Shown here: piece by piece, positions 29,259 to 38,944 of the stretch | Numbering within the stretch: the stretch's first letter is position 1 | Layout of the letters: the number at the start of each line of letters is the position of its first letter | DNA from: a virus | Virus record (IMG/VR): IMGVR_UViG_3300045282_000093 | Location: 1-45,086 of that record | Reading direction: 5' to 3' (one strand) | DNA length: 45,086 bases | The notes under the pieces: generated by a model | What the model was told of the DNA's origin: nothing | The model's database searches: none | What the model saw: the letters and a program-made list of their open reading frames with translations, nothing else | Made by a program: the position numbers and the translations under genes

Positions 29259-30935
29259 CTACGTAAGGCTTTGTACCCGCACGTAGATGTTGTAGGTGCC
29301 GGTGCCGGTGAGGGTGGTGCTGAATTGGATAGTGCTGCCCGAAGTTGAGTAGATTTCGATACTGCCAGTCTCATAGCTACCGACCGCTGTGTAGGCAATG
29401 CCGCTGTTAATTGCGCCTGTTTGTGCCTGTTGTGGGTCGGTCCATAGGGCAGTCATCGTGAGGTTGCCGGGCACTGTTACTGCTGTGAATACGGCATAGG
29501 CACTCACACGGTAGCGGCCTGCGTGGACAGTGGTGTAGGCGGTGGTTGCACCGATTGAGGCCGTCTGGCCAGTCTTATCTGTGGTAGCTGAGGTAGGAGC
29601 GACAATAAGATCGACGGTGCCAGTGTCATTGCCAAAAGTATAGGTGCGTGCCGCAGTATTAGCAATTGTAAAGGCATTATTCCCTACCGAACCAGACAGG
29701 ACAACACGCAGTTTTTTGCTTGCTGTGGTAGTATCTTGAAACTTTGCGCCATTTGTGGCATTGGTGCTGTTAAATATATTTGAGTTATCAAGTGTTTTGT
29801 TGGAGAGTGTGGCGACTTCTACCGATCCAACGAGCACCACATCTGCCGATGCAGGAAAGAACACCACATTATCGGCCACTGCAACCCCGGGCTCGCGCTG
29901 GAGAGAGGTCTTGAAAGATTCACCTGCTGTGGCGAGAATAAGGCCAAGTCCAGCCGTGTAACTACCGCTATTATCTACCCAGAAGGTTGTGCCACTTACT
30001 GGAGGATCGCTGCCAGTACCATAGGTCCAACTGCCAGTGATAGTTTCGTTGTCTGCTACGCGCGCAAGCAGGGCACCGTTGGTGATCTGCGTCTCAAGGA
30101 TATTGCCAGTGAATATGCCAACAACTGCACCATTGAAGGCACCAGAACTATCAAAGTAACTGAGCTTGGTGGTGCCGTCTGAAGCAAGGAACTCCTGAAG
30201 GTCGCCGCTTTGCGTAGCATGGGCAATGACCTTTACAGGGATGGCGGCAGCACTGCCCGACACATTGCTGATTTTGAGGTGCGGACTATTACCCCCCGAG
30301 GCGTTGAGATTGATGTCCGCCCCGAGCCCAGTAAGCGTACCCGAACCCGCACCGAGCCCCATCTGGAAGATGGTTGTACCGCCCGCAGTAGCTTTAAAAT
30401 TAAAGCTAGTGGCGATGTTTGTGAACGTGTCGGCAGATGAAGTATAGACGGCTGGGCCGGGATTGTCGTTGTGTACCAGAGTACTATCGCTATAGAGCGT
30501 AGAAACTAGCCCAGTAGGCGATGAAACTAGCAGGCTACCATGCTGTTGTGACGAACCATCTGCACTTACAGACCACGCTATTGGATTGGCACTTGGTTGG
30601 TGAACACGAAGTGCAATCTCAGAGCTTCCAGCCGTAAGCGTGTTAAATTGTAGTGCGGGGACTCCGGCGCTACTATCAGCAGATGTTAGGACCTGTCCAC
30701 CAGCGCGCCCTGAAAGGTACAAATACTGAGGATGGTCGTCGTAGTTTGTGAGGTCGGAGAGGATGTGGTGACTAGTGAGGTCGCCCCCAATAGCAGTGGG
30801 GGAATTGCCCGGCCCAATGCTATTGGCAAGGGCGCTCTGCGTCTCATCCATGTAGTCCTTGACCACCTGCGCGAAGCGGCGCAGGAGCATGTCGTCAAAG
30901 AGTGCTGGATTGATGCCGCCCGCGAAGTTCTTCAT
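29259..30935 (-). CDS. tail fibre-like protein
   Basis: 558 aa. Helical N-terminus (~10-45) for attachment, then HHILSDLTNYDDHPQYLYLS and Gly/Ser/Thr-rich repeats. VATLSNKTLDNSN and FGNDTGTVDL match strand modules common in phage fibres. Ends in a beta-sandwich-like domain (~470-558). Likely host-recognition fibre. Parts of the gene are AT-richer than average, as usual for exchanged fibre modules. Confidence 0.65.
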   Translation of the reverse strand: MKNFAGGINPALFDDMLLRRFAQVVKDYMDETQSALANSIGPGNSPTAIGGDLTSHHILSDLTNYDDHPQYLYLSGRAGGQVLTSADSSAGVPALQFNTLTAGSSEIALRVHQPSANPIAWSVSADGSSQQHGSLLVSSPTGLVSTLYSDSTLVHNDNPGPAVYTSSADTFTNIATSFNFKATAGGTTIFQMGLGAGSGTLTGLGADINLNASGGNSPHLKISNVSGSAAAIPVKVIAHATQSGDLQEFLASDGTTKLSYFDSSGAFNGAVVGIFTGNILETQITNGALLARVADNETITGSWTYGTGSDPPVSGTTFWVDNSGSYTAGLGLILATAGESFKTSLQREPGVAVADNVVFFPASADVVLVGSVEVATLSNKTLDNSNIFNSTNATNGAKFQDTTTASKKLRVVLSGSVGNNAFTIANTAARTYTFGNDTGTVDLIVAPTSATTDKTGQTASIGATTAYTTVHAGRYRVSAYAVFTAVTVPGNLTMTALWTDPQQAQTGAINSGIAYTAVGSYETGSIEIYSTSGSTIQFSTTLTGTGTYNIYVRVQSLT

Positions 30936-33900
30936 TACTTGGCGTCCTCCGCCCCGAAGTCCTCACCCTCAAGCACCCCATAGTCAATGGAGAGGCGGTC
31001 ATTCACTCCCGTAGTGAAGGCGGTTTGAACTACTAGGTCCAGCCCCTCGCCGAGGTCGGCGGTGCCGAACTTAAGGGTATAGGGCTGCTTTGGGAAGCTC
31101 TGGCCAAGCCCCGGGTGCGTAGGTAGAGCAAGTTGCTTGGGTGTGCCAGTACGGAGAGCGGCTCCAGTCTTGTGGACATCGGGGCGTGCGGTAATGGTGC
31201 CGGGCGATGCAGCCTCATAATCCCTCGTGGTGATATTGACGTAGGAACTCTTGAGGTTCCACTCGTTACCAAAACCCGCGAGGAATAGGCGACGCGTCTT
31301 GAGCACCGGGTCATTCATGCCCTGCCGAGTGTTCTCATACTGTACACCGAAGGTGCCGCTCGTAGTGCCTGTGAAGATGAGACGATTGCCGTTCGAGAGG
31401 GATGCCAAGGTGCTACTACCGGCGGTGTAGGTGATAGGGCCGCATGCCTTGAGCGCCCCGTTCTTGAGGTGGCGCGGAGCGTAGGAGAGATAGAGTACGC
31501 GCGTGGGGTAAGTTGTGGTGAAGGCATCCACTGGGACGAAGTACACTTCCACGCACTGTAGCTCCGGGTTGTTCACAAACTGGAGCTTGCTCACGTTGTC
31601 CTGTGATACTAGGGCTTCCCAATCGAGGTCGGGGCAGGCGGGGTGGGTGCGATACCCCTCGGTAATGAACACTCCGAAGCGGTTGCCGTAGATGAAGCGT
31701 TGGGCGCCATCGGGGAGACTGAACAAGCAACCCGCTCGTGGGCCAGCTACACCATGGTTCACCTCGAAGGTCTCAACAGCACGGCCACGCGCGAACTCGG
31801 CGTCGCTGTTGCGCGGCAGGTAGTTGGCACGGTGCATCTGGGACTGTTGGGCGATGATGGCGATGTTGCCTACTGTACGGATCATGGAGATGTTGCCCTG
31901 ATCCTTGGGGAACTTGAGGAAGTATTCCCTAGGCCAACTGTGGGGCGCCAGCGGGAAGCTATAGCGTGCAACGGTGGCATCAGTTACATCGTTGAAGAGT
32001 AGGGAGTCTTGGAATACGTCCCCAGTAGAGGCGCGGGGCGGGGGACCGTTGCGGCCGGTGGCGATGGTGATGCCAAAGGGCGTGATAACCACGCTTGGAT
32101 AGTCGAAGGCCGGGGCCTTGTCTTTTCCAAGGGTGCCAGCAGTACCGCCTTGCGTAACTCCGAAGGTCACACTCACGGTCACACCATCGAGGAATACCTT
32201 GTCGGCGGTGGAGAGTGTGGTGTGGGCCGGGAGTTCTGCGATGAGGAACACACTGAACTTACCAGTGGCGAAGTCGCCTTTAGTCCAGCCGCCTGCGGGC
32301 TTGCCCCAAAGGTCGCTCGTGCCGCCGAGAGTGTAGGCGGTGTTTGCGGGGGTGAGCTTCTGTACCCTATAGGAGCGCACTGTCCACGGCTGCCCAGTTA
32401 CACCGAGACCCACGCGCAAATAACCACCAATGGTATTAGCGCCAGCGTCAGTAGCTTTGCCCTTCACACTGACTGTGATTCCACTAATTGCCGCGTTGTC
32501 TGCGATAGGAGTGGCTGCACCTGCGAAGTCGATATTCACGAGTTCAAGGCGCGCTCGCACGGCGGCAGTGCTACTGCCAGTTACGCTAGCAAAGGTCGCA
32601 TCCACTGCGCCAGTCGCTTGGGTTGGGGGATTGCTAGTACCATCGTTTACCCACAAGGCATCGTAGGAACCAAGCCCACCCGAGCCGCTCGTGGGGGCCA
32701 CGGCCGTGCTACTAGTGGCGCCGCCGCCATCGGTGATGGAGATTTGGGTGTTATCCTCTCGGAGTTCGAGTTCCCCAATCTTCACGCCGTAGGGATACTT
32801 GGAGGTTTTCTCCTTGTCAGCACCTTGTTGGGTGGTGGCGTCGAACTTGTCAGAACGGTACACACGCCAATGGGTGGCGGTGGGGTTCACACGCGCAGGA
32901 CGAGTGATGATAGGGATTGTGGTGCTGGTGGAGGAGACATTGTAGGTGGCGATGTCGCCGATAAAGTCGCTCTCGATGTCATTCACCTTGTCGTATTCTG
33001 TGGTCCAGAAGCCGTAGAACCCCGTACCTCGCGCGAGCGCCCACGCACCAGTAGTGGTGGTGATTGTGGGGGCGGCAGTTACAGGCTGGAGCCCGTGGGG
33101 AATGGTGGTGCCATCACTCTGGAGCGCCCTGTTGTCGTTGGCACCATTGAGGAGGAAGTTCTGGTTGTTCTGGAATACGCTCTCTAGCGTGGTGCCAGCC
33201 GTCACCGCCTCAATGGTTGAGTAAGTCGTCGCACCTCTCGTGGGGGTGAGGACGGCCTTTTGATAGAGGGCATTGGCCTGCGCCACGAGGAGGGTATCGG
33301 CCGCAAAGATGAGGGTGATACCCGTGGTGATGGTAGCTGCCGCCGAGAGGGTGAGGCTGATCCGGCTGTTCTTGGTGGTTACTGTGGTGCCACGCGGTAG
33401 CACAGTTAGCAATTCGGAGGAGATGGGGGTGCCATCTGGGGTGAGTGGGTAGATTTGCACCACTGCCCCCGCACTCACGCCATCGAAGTCTTCTGAGTTG
33501 AATACCACTGTGAGGCTACTGCCAGTGCCAGAAGCGGGCGTCGAGAGGGTGATTCGGTCTGGGCCTTGGATGCTGATTACTGTGGCGCCCACAGTGAGGT
33601 TAGTGCCACTCACTACTGAGGCCCCCACCTTGATACCGAAGAACGACCCAGTAGTTGTGACAATGGGGCTACCATTTGTGGTAGCACAACCAGTTGTGGA
33701 GAGGGTGCTGGGGATTACGGTGGTGCTAGAGGCTGTGACAATGCACTGCACCTTCACAGTGTCGAAGGGACAGTAGACTAGCCCGGTGACGGCTGCGCCA
33801 AGGTTGCCAGTGCTATCGGTGGTGCGCTTGGGAGAACGATGGAGCCCATCATCGTTGGGGAAGTACACGGCCTCATCGGTCTGCTGCATCTCGCCCGGCT

Positions 33901-33964
33901 GGAGGTCGGCCGGGTTTCTAGCGGTTACTAGCCCGCCATTGAAGTTCTCACGTACACGGGCCAA
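30935..33964 (-). CDS. tail nozzle/tail tubular B-like protein with Ig-like inserts
   Basis: 1009 aa. Begins MARVRENFNGGLVTARNPAD then LQPGEMQQTDEAVYFP, the NGGL...R.d...l..ge....N opening of nozzle or stabilisation proteins that close the podovirus tail. Inserted beta modules follow (SGTNLTVGATVISIQGPDRI then TLSTPASGTGSSLTVVF, ~115-155), also present in the next protein upstream. The body ends in a strand-rich domain. Lies between adaptor and fibre, as expected. Confidence 0.65.
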   Translation of the reverse strand: MARVRENFNGGLVTARNPADLQPGEMQQTDEAVYFPNDDGLHRSPKRTTDSTGNLGAAVTGLVYCPFDTVKVQCIVTASSTTVIPSTLSTTGCATTNGSPIVTTTGSFFGIKVGASVVSGTNLTVGATVISIQGPDRITLSTPASGTGSSLTVVFNSEDFDGVSAGAVVQIYPLTPDGTPISSELLTVLPRGTTVTTKNSRISLTLSAAATITTGITLIFAADTLLVAQANALYQKAVLTPTRGATTYSTIEAVTAGTTLESVFQNNQNFLLNGANDNRALQSDGTTIPHGLQPVTAAPTITTTTGAWALARGTGFYGFWTTEYDKVNDIESDFIGDIATYNVSSTSTTIPIITRPARVNPTATHWRVYRSDKFDATTQQGADKEKTSKYPYGVKIGELELREDNTQISITDGGGATSSTAVAPTSGSGGLGSYDALWVNDGTSNPPTQATGAVDATFASVTGSSTAAVRARLELVNIDFAGAATPIADNAAISGITVSVKGKATDAGANTIGGYLRVGLGVTGQPWTVRSYRVQKLTPANTAYTLGGTSDLWGKPAGGWTKGDFATGKFSVFLIAELPAHTTLSTADKVFLDGVTVSVTFGVTQGGTAGTLGKDKAPAFDYPSVVITPFGITIATGRNGPPPRASTGDVFQDSLLFNDVTDATVARYSFPLAPHSWPREYFLKFPKDQGNISMIRTVGNIAIIAQQSQMHRANYLPRNSDAEFARGRAVETFEVNHGVAGPRAGCLFSLPDGAQRFIYGNRFGVFITEGYRTHPACPDLDWEALVSQDNVSKLQFVNNPELQCVEVYFVPVDAFTTTYPTRVLYLSYAPRHLKNGALKACGPITYTAGSSTLASLSNGNRLIFTGTTSGTFGVQYENTRQGMNDPVLKTRRLFLAGFGNEWNLKSSYVNITTRDYEAASPGTITARPDVHKTGAALRTGTPKQLALPTHPGLGQSFPKQPYTLKFGTADLGEGLDLVVQTAFTTGVNDRLSIDYGVLEGEDFGAEDAK

Positions 33965-33965
33965 G

Positions 33966-34892
33966 TTAGAAACTCCACGGGTCTAGCGAGTTCTGTGCCA
34001 AGCTATTGGGGTTCCACCCAGTTTGAAGGCTTTGGGCGGGCTGGAAGGCAAGGTCCTCATCAGGGTTGGCACGATCCACTGCACGGGCACTAGAGAGTCC
34101 TGCTTCACCAAACTTTGTCCAGAAGGCTTGGCGGACTTCATTGCCGCCCTTGTCGGCGAGGTAGAGGCCCTTCGCTAGCGCGAGAAGGGAGAACTCGTAG
34201 TCCTGTGGGATGTCGAGAGTTTCACTCCCTGTGGTGGGAATGGTCATGCGCCGCTGATATTTAATGATGAGGGTATCGGCAGTGGAGGGTGGGGGGTAGA
34301 GGCGAATCTTACCCACACCGCCCTGTGGGAAGAGACTGTAGGCTTCGGGAAGCCCAGTAATAGTCTGGGTGGATGAGATTGCGTCGTAGAGGTTGGCGTT
34401 AAGCGGGAACAGCTTCCTAGGCGACACTACTGTGCGAGCGGTGTACATCTGCTTGAAGTCGGCGGGGAGCGCGTAGTCAGAGCGCCCGAAGGTCAGTGTA
34501 GCGGCTCCTGTAGCGGTGGCCGCTCGGGAGAGGGTGATGTGGGAGGTGTCGGTTACAGTGACAACGGTGGTTTCTGCAATGATGCCGGTGCCGCTCACAA
34601 TGTCGCCCACACGCACCACTGTGGTGCCATCACCAAAGAGGGCCGCAGAGGTAACGGTGGTACTGTCGGTGGTTGTGGCGGATACTACGGTGTAGGGCGC
34701 GATGATTGCGATCCCTAGGCCGATGTTGCGGAGGTAGTTCCAGTTGTAGCGGTTGTTCCAATACTCAAGGGCGGCTTGGATTGCATAGCCTGCCTTAGTG
34801 AGTTGGTCGGCATCACCGCTGGAGTCGGCGATCTCCGCCACTCGTGCTTGGCCGAGGGCGAAGGTCATGCCGCTTTGTTGAAAAAGGCTCAT
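33966..34892 (-). CDS. head-tail adaptor (tail tubular A-like) with Ig-like insert
   Basis: 308 aa. Helical N-terminus (VAEIADSSGDADQLTKAGYA, then IQAALEYWNNRYNWNYL) and late segments IRLYPPPSTADTLIIKYQRR and YEFSLLALAKGLYLADKGGN are typical of podovirus adaptor proteins. Residues ~80-145 hold an inserted beta module (GDIVSGTGIIAETTVVTVTD, SHITLSRAATATGAATLTFG), shared with the nozzle protein. Confidence 0.7.
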   Translation of the reverse strand: MSLFQQSGMTFALGQARVAEIADSSGDADQLTKAGYAIQAALEYWNNRYNWNYLRNIGLGIAIIAPYTVVSATTTDSTTVTSAALFGDGTTVVRVGDIVSGTGIIAETTVVTVTDTSHITLSRAATATGAATLTFGRSDYALPADFKQMYTARTVVSPRKLFPLNANLYDAISSTQTITGLPEAYSLFPQGGVGKIRLYPPPSTADTLIIKYQRRMTIPTTGSETLDIPQDYEFSLLALAKGLYLADKGGNEVRQAFWTKFGEAGLSSARAVDRANPDEDLAFQPAQSLQTGWNPNSLAQNSLDPWSF

Positions 34893-34895
34893 TGA

Positions 34896-36275
34896 TTATG
34901 CCTTTGGATAGGTTTCTACGTCGCCTGCGGCGGCGAGTACAGGAAGCGCGTCTGTGGCTTCAGCAACCGCTGCCGCTTCTGCCGTCTCTGCCGCTTCCTG
35001 TTCTTTCATGAGGCGCTCATTCTCGGCCTCTTCATCAGGAGTAGCGTGGGGCGAAGAAGCCTTCTGCTCTTCCTTCAGCTTGAGGTAGAACTCATGGAGC
35101 TTCGGCACAGTTTTGAAGGCGTCGCGGTTATCAACTACCCAGTCACGGGCGTTGGAAGCGAGGTTCTTGCGGAGGGTAGCATCTTCGATGAGGGTGCAGA
35201 GCTTTTGCTCGAACTCCTCAGGGGTGTTAAAGAGTAGCCCAGTCTCGTTGTCGATCACCTCAGCCGCGTACACGCCAGTGTTCTGTGCGAGAGTAGCAGC
35301 GGGGCGGTAGATGGAGCTACTTTCGTAGAACTTGATAGCCGACCGCGAGAGGTTGAACCGCGTGTCCTTGAGGGGCGCGAGGCTGATGTCATGGCCGATG
35401 GTGCCGAGGCGTAGCTTGTACTGGCCATAGGGCACCCACTTGATGTGCTCTACCTGAGAGGCCGGGACAAACTGCATCACCCAGTTGTACATCTCACCAA
35501 AGATAATGAACTTCGCGTGCGGGTACTTCTTTGCGACGCTCGAAAGGGCGTAGCGAAGGGGATACCAGTCTTCGTAGTGGGTGGGGCTGCCCTGCCAGAG
35601 GATGCGAACTTCGTTCGGGTGCTCGGCAAGGTCTACCTTGGTGTAGTGGTCGAAGCGGATAGAGTTGGGGAACACATGGGTATTACGTTGGGAGGTCTCG
35701 CGGTGGATGTATGCCTGCGTTCCGAGAGTGGAACAAGTTACTGCGGTGGCGTTCTCCACAATCTCCTTGTAGCGCGCGATAGTGGCACGATTAGCCTCAA
35801 GGCTAAAGCCATCCTTCCCATCTCGGTACATCTCAACCTTCTGCCCATTGATCTCAGTACCGAGGACCCACGGGTGTTCGGGGTCGATGGGGATTTCATT
35901 TCCCTCGTGGTCCCGCGTTCCCATCGTGCGGAACGCCTCGTTGAAGGGGTGAACATTGAAGAGGTCATCATCGGTGTCGAGGACAAAGAGCGGGGGCCAT
36001 TGCCACTCCATATTGCGGTGCTTATTGCGGAGGGCCTTCCAACTCTTCGTGATATTCATATTCTTCACGAGGTGCTCGCCCACAGGCTGGTAGAACAGGT
36101 TGATGTCACTACTGGTGATGCAGCGTAGGCGGGACTGGTTGCTGATTTCTACAGTCATGTCATCCACGAGGGGCAGGACTCCCAATCCCATTTCCTGCAT
36201 CGTGAAGAGCGGAACACCAATGCGGTAGTAATACGAAGCGTGGTATTCCTTGGGCAGCAGTGTGAAGACCTCCAT
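34896..36275 (-). CDS. glycosyltransferase, GT4/GT-B type, inside the virion unit
   Basis: 459 aa from ATG 36275, 1 nt after the previous TAG, with AAGGA upstream; an upstream ATG at 36326 would overlap that gene. FVLDTDDDLFNVHPFNEAF (~95-115) matches the DxDDDLF segment of a phage/bacterial GT family. RILWQGSPTHYEDWYPL begins the second domain, and IKFYESSSIYRPAATLAQNT followed by GLLF is the GT4 donor-binding end. An acidic coiled tail follows. It probably moves a sugar from a nucleotide donor to a virion protein or host/phage glycan. Its place between capsid and tail genes suggests virion glycosylation. Confidence 0.65.
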   Translation of the reverse strand: MEVFTLLPKEYHASYYYRIGVPLFTMQEMGLGVLPLVDDMTVEISNQSRLRCITSSDINLFYQPVGEHLVKNMNITKSWKALRNKHRNMEWQWPPLFVLDTDDDLFNVHPFNEAFRTMGTRDHEGNEIPIDPEHPWVLGTEINGQKVEMYRDGKDGFSLEANRATIARYKEIVENATAVTCSTLGTQAYIHRETSQRNTHVFPNSIRFDHYTKVDLAEHPNEVRILWQGSPTHYEDWYPLRYALSSVAKKYPHAKFIIFGEMYNWVMQFVPASQVEHIKWVPYGQYKLRLGTIGHDISLAPLKDTRFNLSRSAIKFYESSSIYRPAATLAQNTGVYAAEVIDNETGLLFNTPEEFEQKLCTLIEDATLRKNLASNARDWVVDNRDAFKTVPKLHEFYLKLKEEQKASSPHATPDEEAENERLMKEQEAAETAEAAAVAEATDALPVLAAAGDVETYPKA

Positions 36276-36276
36276 A

Positions 36277-36612
36277 CTATCCTTGCCTCCGGCGTCTATA
36301 GGTTTGATATTCGGGGTGACGATCAAGCCACCTGAAGAAGACCTTCTTGTTCTCTAAAAAATAGGGAATGAAGGCTGGGCACTCGGGGTCGGTGAGACGG
36401 CCAAGCAGGGTGTCGGGGATGCTGGCCACAAGGCGGAAGTTGGGGTCATTACCCCCCAGCCGTCCACCCTGTGCGAAGTCCTCTTCTGCCTCACGCTGCA
36501 TTTCCTGAATCGCGTCGAACCGTGGCCCAAAGCGGGGTACGGCCTTCACGAGCGTCTCGGGTTCGCAAATCTCATCTGCGAGCCTATCAGGCCCTTTCGA
36601 TACGTAGAACAT
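36277..36612 (-). CDS. late protein, unknown
   Basis: 111 aa (MFYVSKGPDRLADEICEPET...), helical, ending in an Arg-rich tail (YQTYRRRRQG). TAATG junction upstream. Similar-sized unknown proteins often sit between capsid and tail genes of podoviruses. No function assigned. Confidence 0.55.
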   Translation of the reverse strand: MFYVSKGPDRLADEICEPETLVKAVPRFGPRFDAIQEMQREAEEDFAQGGRLGGNDPNFRLVASIPDTLLGRLTDPECPAFIPYFLENKKVFFRWLDRHPEYQTYRRRRQG

Positions 36613-37064
36613 TAGAACGAGCCCTTCCCTGCGTAGGGATCATTACCACCCTTCGGGGGCGGGTTCTTGAGTTTGTCCTGCACTGGAGCGAAGGAGAGAG
36701 CGTTAGCCGCAGAAGCGAAGTTATTATCGCCCTGCGCCTCTACACCATCCTTGGGGATCGAATCCTCAGTGTTATAACTCCCATCCATGTTGCGCCCGGT
36801 GCCTTCGAGCGGGTTGTACCCCAAAGCCTGAGAGACGACGAGTTGCCCCCACACGGTGTTGTTGGGCGGGGAGTCCAACGGCATGATCCCATCGTCTCCG
36901 GGGCGTTTTCCTTCGTCGCTGCCCTTCTTACGCACTCCTGAACCACTGGCGCCGCCCGTGCCGGGTAGGTCAAGATGTCCACCGCCACCACTACCACCAC
37001 TATCACTGTCATCCATCGGAGGCGGTGGGCCCTCGGGGGAGAAGTTCTTGTACCGGAAGATCAT
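36612..37064 (-). CDS. Gly/Ser/Pro-rich late protein, unknown
   Basis: 150 aa, low complexity to ~60 (PPPPMDDSDSGGSGGGGHLD), then VWGQLVVSQALGYNPLEG and NNFASAANALSFAP. Probably a flexible minor virion component. Lies directly after the hairpin that follows the capsid gene. Confidence 0.5.
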   Translation of the reverse strand: MIFRYKNFSPEGPPPPMDDSDSGGSGGGGHLDLPGTGGASGSGVRKKGSDEGKRPGDDGIMPLDSPPNNTVWGQLVVSQALGYNPLEGTGRNMDGSYNTEDSIPKDGVEAQGDNNFASAANALSFAPVQDKLKNPPPKGGNDPYAGKGSF

Positions 37065-37083
37065 GATACCTCGTTAACCTATT

Positions 37084-37105
37084 GGAGGGGCCCGAAGGCC
37101 CCTCC
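37084..37105 (-). terminator. 9-bp cUUCGg hairpin after the major capsid gene
   Basis: On the minus strand GGAGGGGCC-TTCG-GGCCC then CTCC: perfect 9-bp stem with TTCG tetraloop, starting 14 nt after the capsid stop. No T tract follows, so it may reduce readthrough into distal genes or stabilise capsid mRNA. Confidence 0.65.
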
Positions 37106-37118
37106 CCTAGGAGTTGTA

Positions 37119-38054
37119 CTACGTGGTGAGGCCGCTCGCGCGAATGTGCGCTGACGGGTGGAGGATTTCAATGGTGAGGTCCCCGAGGATGTATCCACGG
37201 GTCGCATCGCCACCCTTCCCAATCGGCGTGTGCCGGAAGGGTCGGAGGAATCCAACACGAGCCTTTGCACGCTCAAGCAGGAACACGTTAGCGGACGCGG
37301 TGAGAGACGTGCTCTGGACCATCCAACGGTCAGGAATGACCGCAAGGATGCCGAAGTCGCTCTCGTAAACATCCACGTTCGCAATGAACCGCTTGTCCGC
37401 CGCAGCGATGTTACGAGTGTTTCCGGTGCCCATTTGAGCAGAGAAGTCCGCCTTGACGCCCGGAGAAACGTACATCGTGTCGGCGTTTCCGCCGTTCGTG
37501 TAATTCAGTTCCATCATGGAGTTGATGAGCGCCGTGGTGATTACGCCAGAGGCGGTCACGCAGGTGCTCGTTGCCGTGAGGAAGTCGGCAATCGTCTTCA
37601 TGATCGGAGCAGTGGAACTGTCACCCGTTGCACTGCCGCCCGTAATGGGCCACAGAGCGCGGGTTTCAGCATTACGCGCCAACTCGCGCATCGCCCATTC
37701 AACCTGAGCGGTGTACTCGTTGGGAACACCAACCGGATTAACTACCTGAAGCCGATCTTCCAGCGCGATGTCCTTGCGGAAGATTTGGCAGTAGTTCTCC
37801 AACCGAACGCGCGGGGTGAGCGCACTTGCGGCGAAGTCATCGCCACTCTTTGCGCCACCAGTTGCAGTGGCCGCGAGTGCAGCGGTGATCCAGAAGTGCC
37901 ACGTATTGGTAATCGTGGTCTTGGGTGCCGAACTGATGAAGGGGGTATCGAAAGGATCGACCATGGTGATGAAGTTAAGAAGGTCGTCCTTGATACCCGA
38001 TGCGCCAGTCGGGCCAAGAGAGTAGGTGAACCAAAACTGATTAGGGAATGCCAT
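37119..38054 (-). CDS. major capsid protein, SU10/DUF5309 type
   Basis: 311 aa. DPFDTPFISSAPKTTITNTW then HFWITAAL (~33-60) is the signature of the SU10 major capsid family (DUF5309, HK97 fold). NYCQIFRKDIALEDRLQVVN and ALINSMMELNYTNGGNADTM followed by YVSP match further family blocks. Usual length is about 300-340 aa. Preceded by scaffold and portal, followed by a strong hairpin, consistent with high expression. Confidence 0.85.
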   Translation of the reverse strand: MAFPNQFWFTYSLGPTGASGIKDDLLNFITMVDPFDTPFISSAPKTTITNTWHFWITAALAATATGGAKSGDDFAASALTPRVRLENYCQIFRKDIALEDRLQVVNPVGVPNEYTAQVEWAMRELARNAETRALWPITGGSATGDSSTAPIMKTIADFLTATSTCVTASGVITTALINSMMELNYTNGGNADTMYVSPGVKADFSAQMGTGNTRNIAAADKRFIANVDVYESDFGILAVIPDRWMVQSTSLTASANVFLLERAKARVGFLRPFRHTPIGKGGDATRGYILGDLTIEILHPSAHIRASGLTT

Positions 38055-38077
38055 TAGAGATCACCCTGCATTTATTG

Positions 38078-38875
38078 CTAGGGTCTCATGTCCTTTGGTA
38101 CGAGGTCGCCGAGCCACAGGGCCCGCATGTCAGAGGTGTCACCGAAGGTCCGCGCTTTTTGAATCGCGGCTTCCATGGCTTCTGCATCTGCGCTTACCTG
38201 TGCCACAGTTCGTGCTCCACCGCCCCCATTGGGGACCTGTGCAGCCAACCGTGCAGCCGCCTGCTCTGCGCCACTGGCGCTAGCCGGAGCCCCTTGGGGC
38301 CCTAGCATAGTCTGATACTCGAAGTACGCATAACGGAGCGCACCCTTCGCATCGACCGCGAGCATTCGCTGATAGCTGTCGTTGATTTCGGGGTTAGCGG
38401 CCAGAAACTCACCACTCTGCCTCTCGAACGCTTCAAAGTCCTTAAACTGTGACGCCACTGCGGAACGCGCATTCTGCGCCTCAGCAATAGGCTTCAGCAT
38501 GGAAAGGAACTCCTCCCGCGCCTCAGCGCGAGATGCCGCCCTGAGTTCCGCGACCGGAAGGCCGTAGTCCTCAAGGATTTTGAAGGGATCGTTCTGCCTC
38601 TCGGCGCGCTGTTCGGCGGGGTTGGCCCGTCCGGCAAGCTGCGATTCAAGGTCCGCGATTCTAGTAGCCCGAGCATCATTCTCGGCTTTAACGCGGAGAA
38701 ACTCTGTGGTGCTATTCTGGTAGCCCTTCTCCAATTCCTCGGTGCTGGTGTATTTACCAGCAAGAAGGCGCCGCTCCACCGCAGGGGTGGCTTCGGGGGC
38801 AGGGGTTTCGACCACAGGCGGGTTGGCCGCTGCAAGGTCTGGGTGGGTGAACTGGGAGGTTGTCTCCGGGGGCAT
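38078..38875 (-). CDS. scaffolding protein
   Basis: 265 aa: Pro/Ala-rich N-terminus, coiled-coil-like middle (~55-130: ENDARATRIADLESQLAG), helical charged body and a basic end (LVPKDMRP). Position directly before the capsid gene and the composition fit a capsid scaffold. Confidence 0.7.
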   Translation of the reverse strand: MPPETTSQFTHPDLAAANPPVVETPAPEATPAVERRLLAGKYTSTEELEKGYQNSTTEFLRVKAENDARATRIADLESQLAGRANPAEQRAERQNDPFKILEDYGLPVAELRAASRAEAREEFLSMLKPIAEAQNARSAVASQFKDFEAFERQSGEFLAANPEINDSYQRMLAVDAKGALRYAYFEYQTMLGPQGAPASASGAEQAAARLAAQVPNGGGGARTVAQVSADAEAMEAAIQKARTFGDTSDMRALWLGDLVPKDMRP

Positions 38876-38930
38876 TAGTGTGTTCCTGTCGTTAGGGTTG
38901 TCCTACCGTGCCCAAATGGGCAACATCTAT

Positions 38931-38940
38931 ATGATACCAC
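38931..38940 (-). promoter_or_regulatory. extended -10 element before scaffold and capsid genes
   Basis: Minus strand GTGGTATCAT (TGn plus TATCAT) in the 69-nt gap 38876-38944, resembling the GTGGTACAAT elements at 1599-1608 and 1758-1768. A dyad GCCCATTTGGGC lies just downstream. It would give the capsid genes their own promoter. No -35 seen. Confidence 0.35.
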
Positions 38941-38944
38941 AGTG

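Noticed and set aside
32009-33187. Long open frame on the plus strand, antisense to the nozzle gene
   Set aside because: It is opposite a well-supported structural gene, has no ribosome site and reads as Gly/Val/Ser-rich filler. GC-rich genes here leave open antisense frames throughout the late unit.
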